Made by a program: the position numbers and the translations under genes. Below, piece by piece: positions 1 to 7,754 of a stretch of DNA of 9,366 bases; positions within the stretch are counted from its first letter, which is position 1; each line of letters begins with the position of its first letter. Below the pieces are notes generated by a model. That model saw nothing but the letters and a program-made list of their open reading frames with translations, did no database searches and was not told the origin of the DNA. Source of the DNA: Clostridiales bacterium (GTDB lineage Bacteria; Bacillota; Clostridia; Oscillospirales; Ruminococcaceae); contig JAAZLM010000044.1 in NCBI GenBank assembly GCA_012799315.1, forward strand, positions 1 to 9,366, given 5' to 3'.

Positions 1-104
1 AGGATAAAAATGCGAAATTAATTATCGAAGCATTGCGAACGCATTTAGGCATAATATCGCAAGAATTCGATGGTACGATTTCGATTTTAAATTTGGAGGT
101 GTAG
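1..104 (+). CDS. prp: Prp, ribosomal protein L27 N-terminal protease (3' end only)
   Basis: Reading from base 3, 33 codons stay open to a TAG at 102-104. The peptide has the helix AKLIIEALRTHLGIISQEF and then a short strand-like tail, which fits the C-terminal end of the Prp (YsxB) family. Prp is a small cysteine protease, encoded between rplU and rpmA in Firmicutes, that removes the N-terminal extension of ribosomal protein L27. The catalytic His and Cys lie upstream of the window and cannot be checked. Support comes from position: the stop is 3 nt before the rpmA start, the rpmA Shine-Dalgarno lies inside this gene, and the L27 just downstream carries the extension Prp cleaves. The call rests more on neighbourhood than on this short tail. 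Confidence 0.8.
   Translation, partial: DKNAKLIIEALRTHLGIISQEFDGTISILNLEV
95..100 (+). promoter_or_regulatory. rpmA ribosome binding site inside the prp 3' end
   Basis: GGAGGT sits 7 nt before the ATG at 108 and within the last codons of prp. Translation of prp therefore runs directly over the rpmA initiation region, which suggests the two are coupled. Confidence 0.85.
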
Positions 105-107
105 CAA

Positions 108-389
108 ATGTTAAAGATAAGCTTACAGTTTTTTGCTCAGAAAAAGGGTGGAGGATCGACGAGGAACGGTCGTGACTCAAAAGCTAAAAGACTTGGTGTT
201 AAGCGTGCAGACGGTCAATTCGTTCTAGCAGGCAATATCCTTATTCGCCAACGTGGAACAAGAATTCATCCAGGCAATGGCGTTGCAAAGGGTAAGGACG
301 ATACATTATTCGCTCTTGTTGATGGTACAGTAAGGTTCGAGCGCATGGGCAAGAACAGAAGAAAAGTTAGCGTATACGCTGAGCAATAA
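108..389 (+). CDS. rpmA: 50S ribosomal protein L27, with cleavable N-terminal extension
   Basis: The 93-residue product is bacterial L27, a large-subunit protein whose N-terminal tail reaches toward the peptidyl-transferase centre and helps position tRNA. The body is unmistakable: [19 protein letters not shown] at about 14-32, then [20 protein letters not shown] and the C-terminal [17 protein letters not shown]. The first residues, MLKISLQFF followed by AQKKGGG, are the Firmicutes extension absent from E. coli L27. In Staphylococcus this LQFF-A type motif is cut by Prp before assembly. Removing nine residues here would leave [12 protein letters not shown], which lines up with the E. coli start AHKKAGGSTRNG. 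The gene follows prp by 3 nt with GGAGGT as its ribosome binding site and ends before two hairpin terminators. It is therefore probably the last gene of an rplU-prp-rpmA operon; rplU itself is outside the window. Confidence 0.98.
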   Translation: MLKISLQFFAQKKGGGSTRNGRDSKAKRLGVKRADGQFVLAGNILIRQRGTRIHPGNGVAKGKDDTLFALVDGTVRFERMGKNRRKVSVYAEQ

Positions 390-402
390 ATATTTAAATT
401 AC

Positions 403-428
403 AACCCCCTTAAAATTTAAGGGGGTTT
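403..428 (+). terminator. First hairpin terminator after rpmA
   Basis: The arms AACCCCCTTAAA and TTTAAGGGGGTT form a near-perfect palindrome starting 13 nt after the rpmA stop, with a tiny A-rich loop and only three T residues at the end. The G-C core of five pairs is strong, but the U-run is short, so on its own it may terminate incompletely. Confidence 0.6.
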
Positions 429-454
429 GTAGCTTAACGTCATTATAGTCATAC

Positions 455-480
455 ATCCACCGAAAGGTGGATTTTTATTT
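455..480 (+). terminator. Second, strong rho-independent terminator after rpmA
   Basis: Seven-base-pair arms ATCCACC and GGTGGAT enclose a GAAA tetraloop, a stable GNRA-type loop closed by a C-G pair. The run TTTTATTT follows directly. With the weaker hairpin at 403-428 it makes a tandem terminator that separates the rpmA operon from obgE. Confidence 0.88.
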
Positions 481-524
481 AAGAAAAGAAGAAATGAATG
501 TGTTTATAGCGCATTCCTACATAA

Positions 525-1823
<1,299 letters not shown>

Positions 1824-1859
1824 ACACGACAATTATAAAAAGGAAAGGCGTTGACATAA

Positions 1860-2258
1860 ATGCTTGACAAACCGCTTTCGCCCCTTGAGGCAAAGCAGTA
1901 CAGTCCATTGGCACTTGCATTTTTCGGTGATGCGGTATATGAATTGATAGTTAGGCAAAGACTAATACTATCTTCAAATATGCAAGCTGGTAAGCTGCAT
2001 TCACTTGCAGTATCTAAAGTTAGGGCAAGCTATCAGGCTATGGCATCTAAAGAGATTGAAGATCACCTAACGGACGAAGAGGAATGTATCTTCCGCCGTG
2101 GTAGGAATGCAAATACCACCACAGTTCCAAAAGGCGTCACAACTGCACAATATCATATGGCAACGGGATTAGAGGCTTTATTCGGATATTTATATTTGAT
2201 CGGTGATGTCGACCGAATCAACGAACTTATTACATTAATATGGGACTTAGAGGATTAG
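1860..2258 (+). CDS. mrnC: Mini-ribonuclease III (23S rRNA maturation)
   Basis: The 132-residue protein is one RNase III catalytic domain without the double-stranded RNA binding domain, which is the definition of Mini-III. In Bacillus subtilis this enzyme trims both ends of 23S rRNA, helped by ribosomal protein L3. The two halves of the active site are visible: LALAFFGDAVYELIVRQR at 17-34, with the acidic residues Asp24 and Glu28, and ATGLEALFGYLYL at 101-113, with Glu105. The central block GRNANTTTVPKG at 81-92 is also characteristic. It starts 36 nt after obgE; a purine-rich AAGGAAAGG at 1840-1848 is the likely ribosome binding site, with a rather long spacing of about 11 nt. In Bacillus the gene sits beside cysS and rlmB, so the placement behind obgE differs. 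It may still be meaningful because both products act on the large subunit. Confidence 0.95.
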   Translation: MLDKPLSPLEAKQYSPLALAFFGDAVYELIVRQRLILSSNMQAGKLHSLAVSKVRASYQAMASKEIEDHLTDEEECIFRRGRNANTTTVPKGVTTAQYHMATGLEALFGYLYLIGDVDRINELITLIWDLED

Positions 2259-2267
2259 CACGGTTCA

Positions 2268-2276
2268 GAAAGGGTG
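2268..2276 (+). promoter_or_regulatory. Ribosome binding site that sets the YitT-family start
   Basis: GAAAGGGTG lies 5 nt before the ATG at 2282. The frame is open from an ATG at 2240 inside the end of mrnC, but that codon has no matching site, and its extra 14 residues are absent from the usual YitT N-terminus. Confidence 0.7.
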
Positions 2277-2281
2277 TAATT

Positions 2282-3145
2282 ATGAAACGTAGCGGGAGAT
2301 CAAATGCTATCAAATGGGTGTTGGATATAATAATAATCCTAATCGGCACAGCGATATTTGCAATCGGTGTGCATTCATTTACTGCACCTAGCAAAATAGC
2401 GCCCGGAGGTGTCACCGGTATATCGACGGTAATTAACTATTTAACGAACATACCAATCGGTGCAGTTGTTGCTGCTATCAATGTGCCCATTATCATTCTA
2501 GGATTCTTCTTCCTAGGTAGGAAATTAATTGTTAAGACGATAATATCAACAATAGCATTCTCCATTCTAGTTGACTATGGGTTCGAGCATCTTCCCGTAT
2601 ATCAGGGCGATTTGATGATAGCATCGTTGTTCGGCGGTGCCTTTATCGGAATCGGTCTTGGTATCGTATATACGAGGGAGGGAACAACGGGCGGAATGGA
2701 TATCATAAACCGCCTAATACAGACAAGAGTTCCCCATGTTAAACTTGGCAGAATCACATTAGCTACCGATGTTGTAGTAATTACAATCGCTACACTTGCA
2801 TTCAAGGACATTAATGCGGCACTATATGCAGTAATTGCAATGTATGTTTCAACACATATGATGGATGTCCTAATGTACGGCATGAACGAGCGCAAACTAA
2901 TGCTAATAGTAACACAGCGACCGCATCCAATATCGGAGCGGATAATCAAAATGAACCGTGGTGTAACAATAATCAAAGCGCAAGGAGCATATTCGGGAAT
3001 GGATAATAATGTTATCCTATGCGCAGTTGCTAAGAATCAGTATTATAGAGTTAGAAGAATCGTGACGGAAATTGATCCGAAAGCTTTTATTATCATAACA
3101 AGTGCTGCCGAGGTGTTCGGGGAGGGATTTAACCCTCTTTCGTAA
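2282..3145 (+). CDS. YitT-family integral membrane protein with DUF2179 tail
   Basis: A 287-residue protein of the YitT_membrane plus DUF2179 architecture, common in multiple copies in Firmicutes and of unestablished biochemical function. A positive N-terminus (MKRSGRSNAIK) precedes hydrophobic segments at roughly 11-31, 55-77, 82-98, 111-131, 157-173 and 177-195. Family hallmarks are APSKIAPGGVTGIS at 35-48 and REGTTGGMDII at 132-142, both glycine-rich loops near membrane segments. The soluble C-terminal DUF2179 domain, about 205-283, includes MNRGVTIIKAQGAYSG and ends in AEVFGEGF. The gene follows mrnC by 23 nt with no terminator between, so the two are probably cotranscribed. Length and domains look complete. 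Possible small-molecule transport is only a guess for this family. Confidence 0.93.
   Translation: MKRSGRSNAIKWVLDIIIILIGTAIFAIGVHSFTAPSKIAPGGVTGISTVINYLTNIPIGAVVAAINVPIIILGFFFLGRKLIVKTIISTIAFSILVDYGFEHLPVYQGDLMIASLFGGAFIGIGLGIVYTREGTTGGMDIINRLIQTRVPHVKLGRITLATDVVVITIATLAFKDINAALYAVIAMYVSTHMMDVLMYGMNERKLMLIVTQRPHPISERIIKMNRGVTIIKAQGAYSGMDNNVILCAVAKNQYYRVRRIVTEIDPKAFIIITSAAEVFGEGFNPLS
3120..3140 (+). terminator. Possible weak terminator overlapping the YitT-gene stop
   Basis: GAGGG (3122-3126) and CCCTC (3133-3137) pair around a six-base loop, extended by two G-U pairs, and TTT follows just before the TAA at 3143-3145. The stem is short and the U-run is poor. It fits the end of the obgE-mrnC-yitT unit because a promoter for yebC follows at once, but it could be chance within codons. 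Confidence 0.3.
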
Positions 3146-3161
3146 GTGGCGGGCATTTTGC

Positions 3162-3190
3162 TTGCGTAGGAAGAATCTATGTGATATACT
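3162..3190 (+). promoter_or_regulatory. Sigma-A type promoter for yebC, extended -10
   Basis: The -35 is TTGCGT (3162-3167), the spacer is 17 nt, and the -10 is TATACT (3185-3190). An extended TG one base before the -10 (3182-3183) adds strength. Transcription would start near 3197, giving a leader of about 45 nt before yebC. Confidence 0.7.
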
Positions 3191-3241
3191 GAATATGAAT
3201 TTCCAGCGGGAAGTTAAATATATTTTTGAAAGGTTGATATC

Positions 3242-3976
3242 ATGGCAGGCCATTCCAAATGGAGTAATATTAAGAAGAAAAAAGAGAAAACTGATGCACA
3301 GCGCGCGAAGATATTTACTAAAATCGGTCGTGAAATTTCCGTTTGCGTGAGGGAGGGTGGACCTGACCCAACTACTAATGCTAGGCTAAGGGATCTAATA
3401 GCTAAAGCAAAATCGAACAACGTACCGAATGATAATATAGATCGCCTAATTAAGAAAGCATCGGGAGATGGCGATAGAGAAACATATGAAAACATTGTCT
3501 ATGAGGGCTACGGGCCAAATGGCGTTGCTGTTATCGTAGAATGTCTATCCGACAACCGCAACAGAACTGCATCGGATATGCGCCATTACTTTGATAAATT
3601 CGGCGGTAATCTTGGTACGACGGGCTGCGTATCCTTTATGTTCACACAAAAGGGCGTAATAATCGCCGAAGCAGGTGATCGTGACGAAGAGCAAGTTATG
3701 GAAGATTGCTTTGAGGCAGGTGCTGAGGATTTCTCTATTGAAGATGGCGAGGTCGAATTCCTAACTGAAGTGAGCGACTTTTCGGCGGTGAGGGACTATA
3801 TCGCTGATAAGGGATACACTATCACATCGGCAGAGATCGAACAAATTCCATCTACATACACAAAGCTTGAGGATGAGGAGTCAATTACTAAAATGACGAA
3901 ACTCCTAGATGCACTTGAGGATAATGATGATGTTCAAGATGTATGGCATAACTGGGAGTATGATGGAGAAGAATAA
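3242..3976 (+). CDS. yebC: YebC/PmpR (TACO1) family protein
   Basis: A 244-residue member of the YebC family, recognisable from MAGHSKWSNIKKKKEKTDAQ at the start, GGPDPTTNARLRDLIAKAK at 39-57, YEGYGPNGVAVIVECLSDN at 87-105, and FGGNLGTTGCVSFMF at 120-134. Members have long been annotated as DNA-binding transcriptional regulators. More recent work, like that on the mitochondrial relative TACO1, points to a role on the ribosome in helping translation through difficult proline-rich stretches, and sequence alone does not choose between these. Length is normal. The ribosome binding site GAAAGG (3228-3233) lies 8 nt upstream of the ATG, and a promoter is predicted at 3162-3190. The end overlaps the start of the downstream methyltransferase gene, so the two are probably one transcript. 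Confidence 0.97.
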   Translation: MAGHSKWSNIKKKKEKTDAQRAKIFTKIGREISVCVREGGPDPTTNARLRDLIAKAKSNNVPNDNIDRLIKKASGDGDRETYENIVYEGYGPNGVAVIVECLSDNRNRTASDMRHYFDKFGGNLGTTGCVSFMFTQKGVIIAEAGDRDEEQVMEDCFEAGAEDFSIEDGEVEFLTEVSDFSAVRDYIADKGYTITSAEIEQIPSTYTKLEDEESITKMTKLLDALEDNDDVQDVWHNWEYDGEE

Positions 3977-5057
3977 TTTGAGTGATCATATTAGCATAGT
4001 AGAGCTGCTAAGCGAACATATTAGCATATGGGACTATCTATCAAATACAGATAGGCCCATTGTGCTATACGGAATGGGCGATGGTGCGATAAAAGTGATG
4101 AATGCACTATCACAATACGGGAAAAAGCCCGATGCCATTTTTGCAAGTGATGAATTTGTGCGTGGGCATGAATTCCTATCCTACCCCGTGTTGAAGCTTT
4201 CGGACATTGAGCGGATGTATTCGCATCCGATAATCCTGCTATGTTTCGCTGCTGGATACGACAGTCTATTAAATAGAATATATGAATTAGCTAATAGGCA
4301 TGAGCTTTATGCACCTGATCTACCCGTAATTGGTGGCGGACTTTTTGATTATCAATATATGTTAGATAATCAAAAAGATATAGAAGAAGTCTATAATTTA
4401 TTAGAAGACGAATTGTCAAGGCAAGTTTTCATTAATATATTGAACTTTAAAATCAGCGGTAAAATCCATTATCTCAAGGACATCACAACAATGCGTGACG
4501 AGGTCTTTGAGAGTATTATTATGACTAAATCGGGCGACACTTATATTGATGCGGGCGCATATAATGGTGATACAATTGACGAGATGCTGAAATTTACTAA
4601 AGGTGAGTTAGGCAGGATTGTCGCCTTTGAACCCGATAAAAAGAATTTCAAGAAGTTGCAGAGAAATACAGAGAATTTGCAATTTGTTCAGCTCCATTAT
4701 GCAGGAGTATGGAATGAGGATAGCACGGTGAATTTCTTATCAAAGGCGGGGAGACATTCATCAATATCGGGTAAAGGTACGCCGACTAAGATGCGGAGCA
4801 TCGATAAAGTGCTTGCAGGTGATCGTGCCGATATTATGAAATTCGATGTAGAAGGTGCAGAGTTCGAGGCTTTATTAGGAGCGAAAGACACAATTGCCGA
4901 ATATTCACCTAGGATCATGCTATCACTCTATCATAGGAATGAAGATATTTTCAAGCTACCATTACTGTTAAAGCGGCTAAATCCGCAATACCGCATTTTC
5001 ATGCGACATCACCCATATATCCCGGCATGGGAGACGAATTTATATGCAAGTATATAG
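3963..5057 (+). CDS. Two-domain protein: N-terminal Rossmann-like domain plus FkbM-type methyltransferase
   Basis: About 364 residues. The C-terminal half (about 185-360) is an FkbM-family SAM-dependent methyltransferase: glycine-rich motif I YIDAGAYNGDT (194-204), acidic loop VAFEPD (220-225), and the motif IMKFDVEGAEFEALLGA (291-307). FkbM enzymes usually O-methylate sugars or natural products; the substrate here is unknown. The N-terminal half has a nucleotide-binding-like motif, IVLYGMGDGAIKVM (33-46), and a second strand, PIILLCFAAG (89-98), resembling a Rossmann fold seen before sugar-modifying domains. No signal peptide or membrane segment is seen, so it should be cytosolic. The start overlaps yebC. 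ATG 3963 has GGGAG 4 nt upstream, while TTG 3978, just after the yebC stop, has GGAG at a better distance; both keep all domains. Residues 7-26 are a tandem ten-residue duplication. Confidence 0.85.
   Translation: MEKNNLSDHISIVELLSEHISIWDYLSNTDRPIVLYGMGDGAIKVMNALSQYGKKPDAIFASDEFVRGHEFLSYPVLKLSDIERMYSHPIILLCFAAGYDSLLNRIYELANRHELYAPDLPVIGGGLFDYQYMLDNQKDIEEVYNLLEDELSRQVFINILNFKISGKIHYLKDITTMRDEVFESIIMTKSGDTYIDAGAYNGDTIDEMLKFTKGELGRIVAFEPDKKNFKKLQRNTENLQFVQLHYAGVWNEDSTVNFLSKAGRHSSISGKGTPTKMRSIDKVLAGDRADIMKFDVEGAEFEALLGAKDTIAEYSPRIMLSLYHRNEDIFKLPLLLKRLNPQYRIFMRHHPYIPAWETNLYASI
3981..4040 (+). repeat. Two-copy 30-bp in-frame tandem repeat
   Basis: The two 30-bp units (3981-4010 and 4011-4040) encode SDHISIVELL and SEHISIWDYL. 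A 12-bp core CATATTAGCATA is identical in both (3987-3998 and 4017-4028), and the remaining codons differ mainly by conservative changes. This looks like an old internal duplication at the N-terminus of the methyltransferase. Confidence 0.8.
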
Positions 5058-5068
5058 AAAATAAGTAT

Positions 5069-5100
5069 TTTTGCAAGTTTCATAAATACATCTTGCAAAA
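5069..5100. promoter_or_regulatory. Inverted repeat over the -35 of the aminotransferase promoter (candidate operator)
   Basis: Perfect nine-base arms TTTTGCAAG (5069-5077) and CTTGCAAAA (5092-5100) are separated by 14 nt. The right arm covers the -35 hexamer at 5093-5098. There is no U-run after the right arm, which argues against a terminator for the upstream gene. A further TGCAAGT copy lies at 5045-5051. A repressor or activator site is an inference from position and symmetry. Confidence 0.45.
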
Positions 5101-5121
5101 TCAAGCTAAATATATTACAAT
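5093..5121 (+). promoter_or_regulatory. Sigma-A type promoter for the aminotransferase gene
   Basis: TTGCAA (5093-5098), a 17-nt spacer and TACAAT (5116-5121) match the housekeeping consensus well, placing the transcript start near 5128 and leaving a leader of about 55 nt. The ribosome binding site AAGGGAAG is at 5168-5175, 8 nt before the ATG. Confidence 0.7.
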
Positions 5122-5183
5122 AGTAATGGCAGATTATCCAGATATAAAAATTTAATATGCAGTAAAGAAGGGAAGATTTTATT

Positions 5184-6464
5184 ATGAAGGCATATGCGGC
5201 GCTTTCTAATGAGGAGCTTATCACATTAAAAAGGGAACTAGAATCGGAGTATACCGAATTCAAGAATAGAAACCTAACTCTTGATATGTCAAGGGGCAAA
5301 CCGTCGACCGATCAGCTAGATTTATCTAAGGGGATGCTAGAAAGCCTAAAAAGTGACGATTATATATCGGAAGATGGCACTGATTGCAGGAATTACGGCA
5401 TACTTGACGGTATTAAGGAAGCAAAGCAGATGTTCTCACAAATGTTGGATGTATCGACAAAGGAGATTATCATAGGCGGTAATTCTAGCCTCAATCTCAT
5501 GTACGATATAATAGCACGGGCAATGATATTCGGCGTATTAGATAGTGAAAAGCCGTGGGGCAAGTACGATAAAATAAAATTCCTAGCTCCTAGCCCCGGC
5601 TATGATAGGCATTTCGCTATATGTGAGCATTTTGGCATTGAGATGATTACTATTGAGCTCAATGACGATGGGCCGGATATGGATAGAATTGAAGAACTTG
5701 TCCGCACAGATGAAACGATCAAAGGGATATGGTGTGTTCCAAAATATTCGAATCCTGATGGAATTACATATTCCGATGAAGTAGTACATCGATTTGCTAA
5801 TCTTCGCCCGGCGGCTAAGGATTTCAGAATATTCTGGGATAATGCATATTGTGTGCATGATTTAACCGACAATCCTGATAAACTACTAAATTTGCTTGAT
5901 GAATGTAAGAAGAATGGCAATGACAATATGCCGCTCATGTTCGCATCTACCGCTAAAATTTCTTTTGCGGGTTCTGGCATTGCGATGGTGGCGGCTAGTG
6001 AGGATAATATTAATTTTATTAAAAAACAGATGTCAATCCAGACAATAGGATCTGACAAGATTAATCAGCTCAGGCATGTCCGATTCTTCGGCGATTTTAA
6101 TGGGATACTTGAACATATGAAAAAGCATCGCAGTATAATCGCACCAAAGTTCGACGTTGTTATCGGCATGCTCGATAATGAAATTGCACCGCTCGGAATT
6201 GCAAGCTATCGTAAGCCGAATGGCGGATACTTCATCTCACTCAATACGATGGATGGTTGTGCTAAACGTGTAGCATCACTATGTAAAGATGCAGGTGTAA
6301 CATTGACACCGGCGGGAGTTACATTCCCATATTCATCGGATACGAGGGATAGGAATATCCGTATAGCACCGACATACCCGCCCGTATCGGAATTAAAGGT
6401 CGCAATGGAATTACTGTGTTTATGTATAAAGTTAGCATCGGTAGAGAAGTTGCTAGGGCAATAA
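5184..6464 (+). CDS. PLP-dependent aminotransferase, aspartate aminotransferase I-gamma type
   Basis: A 426-residue fold-type I PLP enzyme. The opening LDMSRGKPSTDQLDLSKGM (33-51) and overall length match the distinct bacterial aspartate aminotransferase subgroup (I-gamma, as in Corynebacterium AspT, Pfam PF12897) rather than the classical AspC or MocR-type enzymes. Visible cofactor and substrate residues are GGNSSLNLMYD (98-108, phosphate-binding loop), YSNPDG with Asn190, FWDNAYCVHDL with Asp219 and Tyr222, and the Schiff-base lysine Lys258 in STAKISFAGSG. Arg393 in RNIRIAPTYPP is expected to hold the substrate carboxylate. The likely reaction is transamination between aspartate and 2-oxoglutarate, but related enzymes accept other amino acids. 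It is monocistronic by appearance: its own promoter lies upstream and a strong hairpin lies 10 nt after the stop. Confidence 0.9.
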   Translation: MKAYAALSNEELITLKRELESEYTEFKNRNLTLDMSRGKPSTDQLDLSKGMLESLKSDDYISEDGTDCRNYGILDGIKEAKQMFSQMLDVSTKEIIIGGNSSLNLMYDIIARAMIFGVLDSEKPWGKYDKIKFLAPSPGYDRHFAICEHFGIEMITIELNDDGPDMDRIEELVRTDETIKGIWCVPKYSNPDGITYSDEVVHRFANLRPAAKDFRIFWDNAYCVHDLTDNPDKLLNLLDECKKNGNDNMPLMFASTAKISFAGSGIAMVAASEDNINFIKKQMSIQTIGSDKINQLRHVRFFGDFNGILEHMKKHRSIIAPKFDVVIGMLDNEIAPLGIASYRKPNGGYFISLNTMDGCAKRVASLCKDAGVTLTPAGVTFPYSSDTRDRNIRIAPTYPPVSELKVAMELLCLCIKLASVEKLLGQ

Positions 6465-6474
6465 AAAAATAATT

Positions 6475-6507
6475 AAGGCATGCTGTAATTGTACAGCATG
6501 CCTTTTT
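6475..6507. terminator. Strong hairpin terminator between convergent genes, probably bidirectional
   Basis: A perfect 13-bp stem (6475-6487 with 6492-6504; core GGCATGCTGT/ACAGCATGCC) closes a four-base loop and ends in five T residues on the plus strand. On the minus strand a run of seven T residues (complement of 6463-6469) lies 5 nt past the stem. It lies 10 nt after the aminotransferase stop and 12 nt beyond the stop of the minus-strand FUSC-like gene, so it can serve both. Confidence 0.92.
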
Positions 6508-6516
6508 GTATGTATA

Positions 6517-7053
6517 TTAAGTTTCTTCAATTGGCTCATCGGGTTCCTTCTTTTTAGGGAAGTTAATTGTCAAATTGATGATAATTGATACGATAACACC
6601 GAATGCCGTTTCCGCAAATCTTTTGAATGCAAATGCATATGGGTCGGAGTCTTTATTGAGAATTATGACGGATAGCAACACGAAACAGGCAACAGCGGCA
6701 GCCTCTTTTTTATTGAATTTATTGCTCACATATAGTGTAGCAATTACCGCTATTGTAATACAAACTTGAAATAGATAGGGAGATGTAATGTTCCTAGTTA
6801 GGAAGATTGCCGGCACTGCCATTGCCCCACCTATGAAAGTTGATATGACACGATTAAAGCCATGACGTTTTGAATTTTCAACAGTATCCTGCATAGATAT
6901 TATTGCGCCCATGCACGCATAGAAAGATAAATCTCCTTTTATTAAATACATTGTAATTAGACATATATGAACGGAGATAGCAGTTTTAATAATCCGCATA
7001 CCAATACCATGCTTTTTATGAAAATCATAAAGAAAGCTCAGCATCTTCTTCAT
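6517..7053 (-). CDS. Short FUSC / aromatic acid exporter-like membrane protein
   Basis: A 178-residue protein with about six hydrophobic segments, near 21-38, 42-54, 66-86, 93-111, 117-133 and 147-164, and a charged C-terminal tail (PKKKEPDEPIEET). The arrangement, the loop MGAIISMQDTVENSKRHGFNR (48-68, family-typical after the second segment) and KRFAETAFGVIVSIIIN (144-160) match the membrane domain of the FUSC / ArAE_1 (DUF939) group. Some relatives export aromatic acids; a substrate for this one cannot be inferred. Many relatives are longer, with a cytoplasmic C-terminal domain or a duplicated membrane half, so this is a minimal version; no frameshift is evident. The start at 7053 has AAAGGGGA (7072-7065) about 11 nt upstream; Met4 would be an alternative. 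It lies 42 nt downstream of the DedA gene on the same strand and is probably cotranscribed with it. Confidence 0.85.
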   Translation of the reverse strand: MKKMLSFLYDFHKKHGIGMRIIKTAISVHICLITMYLIKGDLSFYACMGAIISMQDTVENSKRHGFNRVISTFIGGAMAVPAIFLTRNITSPYLFQVCITIAVIATLYVSNKFNKKEAAAVACFVLLSVIILNKDSDPYAFAFKRFAETAFGVIVSIIINLTINFPKKKEPDEPIEET

Positions 7054-7095
7054 ATTTAATTATTTCCCCTTTATTGTTAAATACATATAGATATT

Positions 7096-7749
7096 TTAGT
7101 TTGCAACATTATCTTCGCCTTTCGTTGCGATGCGTTTCTTATAAAATATAAATGCAAGTACAAGGAATATTACCCCTAATACGACCAGTGCGATGAAAGA
7201 ATAAGTGTCCATATATATAAGTACATTCTCCCATAAATCGCCCAGAGCCTTGCCAAGATATACTAGCACGATATTCCATATAAAAGTCCCTGCAGTCGTT
7301 AGCAATAGGAATATGGGCATCTCCATTTTTGTTATGCCCGCTGGAATGGAGATTAAACTCCTGACAATAGGTATGAATCGGCAAAAGAAAACTGTCGTTT
7401 TACCCTTTTTAGAAAACCACTCGGTCGACTTGCTTACATCTTCCTTCTTAAAACGCAGGATTCTGCCCACTTTACTATCGATTAATCTTTCCAGCCTTTG
7501 CGGATTGAGGATTCTCCCCACTCCGTATAAAACGAGAGCGCCGAGAACAGCGCCAATTGTCGCAGAAATGACAACTCCCCAATAAGTCATCCTAGATGAC
7601 AATGTTAAAAAACCGCCAAATGTTAGAATAACCTCCGACGGAATCGGAGGAAATATATTTTCGATCGCTATTAGTAACAAAACAAGGACATATCCTAGGA
7701 TGCCAACATCGGCAAATTTCATCAACACTTCGGTTATAAACTCTTGCAT
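7096..7749 (-). CDS. DedA-family membrane protein
   Basis: A 217-residue DedA (SNARE-associated/VTT domain) protein. Members are integral membrane proteins required for envelope homeostasis, and some have been shown to recycle undecaprenyl phosphate or flip phospholipids; which applies here is unknown. The two signature blocks are intact: IENIFPPIPSEVIL (29-42), with Glu30 and the Pro-rich re-entrant loop, and FCRFIPIVRSLISIPAG (122-138), with Arg124, Pro127, Arg130 and Pro136. Hydrophobic segments lie near 14-28, 55-75, 141-165 and 182-203. Adjacent ATG codons at 7752 and 7749 both follow GAGGTG (7760-7755); 7749 has the better spacing, and the open frame to 7794 upstream is not needed. A predicted promoter lies just upstream, and the FUSC-like gene follows. 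Confidence 0.94.
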   Translation of the reverse strand: MQEFITEVLMKFADVGILGYVLVLLLIAIENIFPPIPSEVILTFGGFLTLSSRMTYWGVVISATIGAVLGALVLYGVGRILNPQRLERLIDSKVGRILRFKKEDVSKSTEWFSKKGKTTVFFCRFIPIVRSLISIPAGITKMEMPIFLLLTTAGTFIWNIVLVYLGKALGDLWENVLIYMDTYSFIALVVLGVIFLVLAFIFYKKRIATKGEDNVAN

Positions 7750-7754
7750 CATTT

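Noticed and set aside
1851..1869. Two TTGACA hexamers at the mrnC start, possible -35 elements
   Set aside because: No -10-like hexamer lies 16-18 nt downstream of either, and they overlap the start codon region of mrnC.
3102..3350. Open frame spanning the yitT-yebC junction
   Set aside because: It runs out of frame through the ends of two solid genes and across the predicted promoter; no family resemblance.
7081..7110. Possible minus-strand promoter (TTGCAA with TATTTA after 17 nt) between the DedA and FUSC-like genes
   Set aside because: The -10 matches only about half of consensus and the -35 lies in the last DedA codons; cotranscription from 7785-7813 is simpler.
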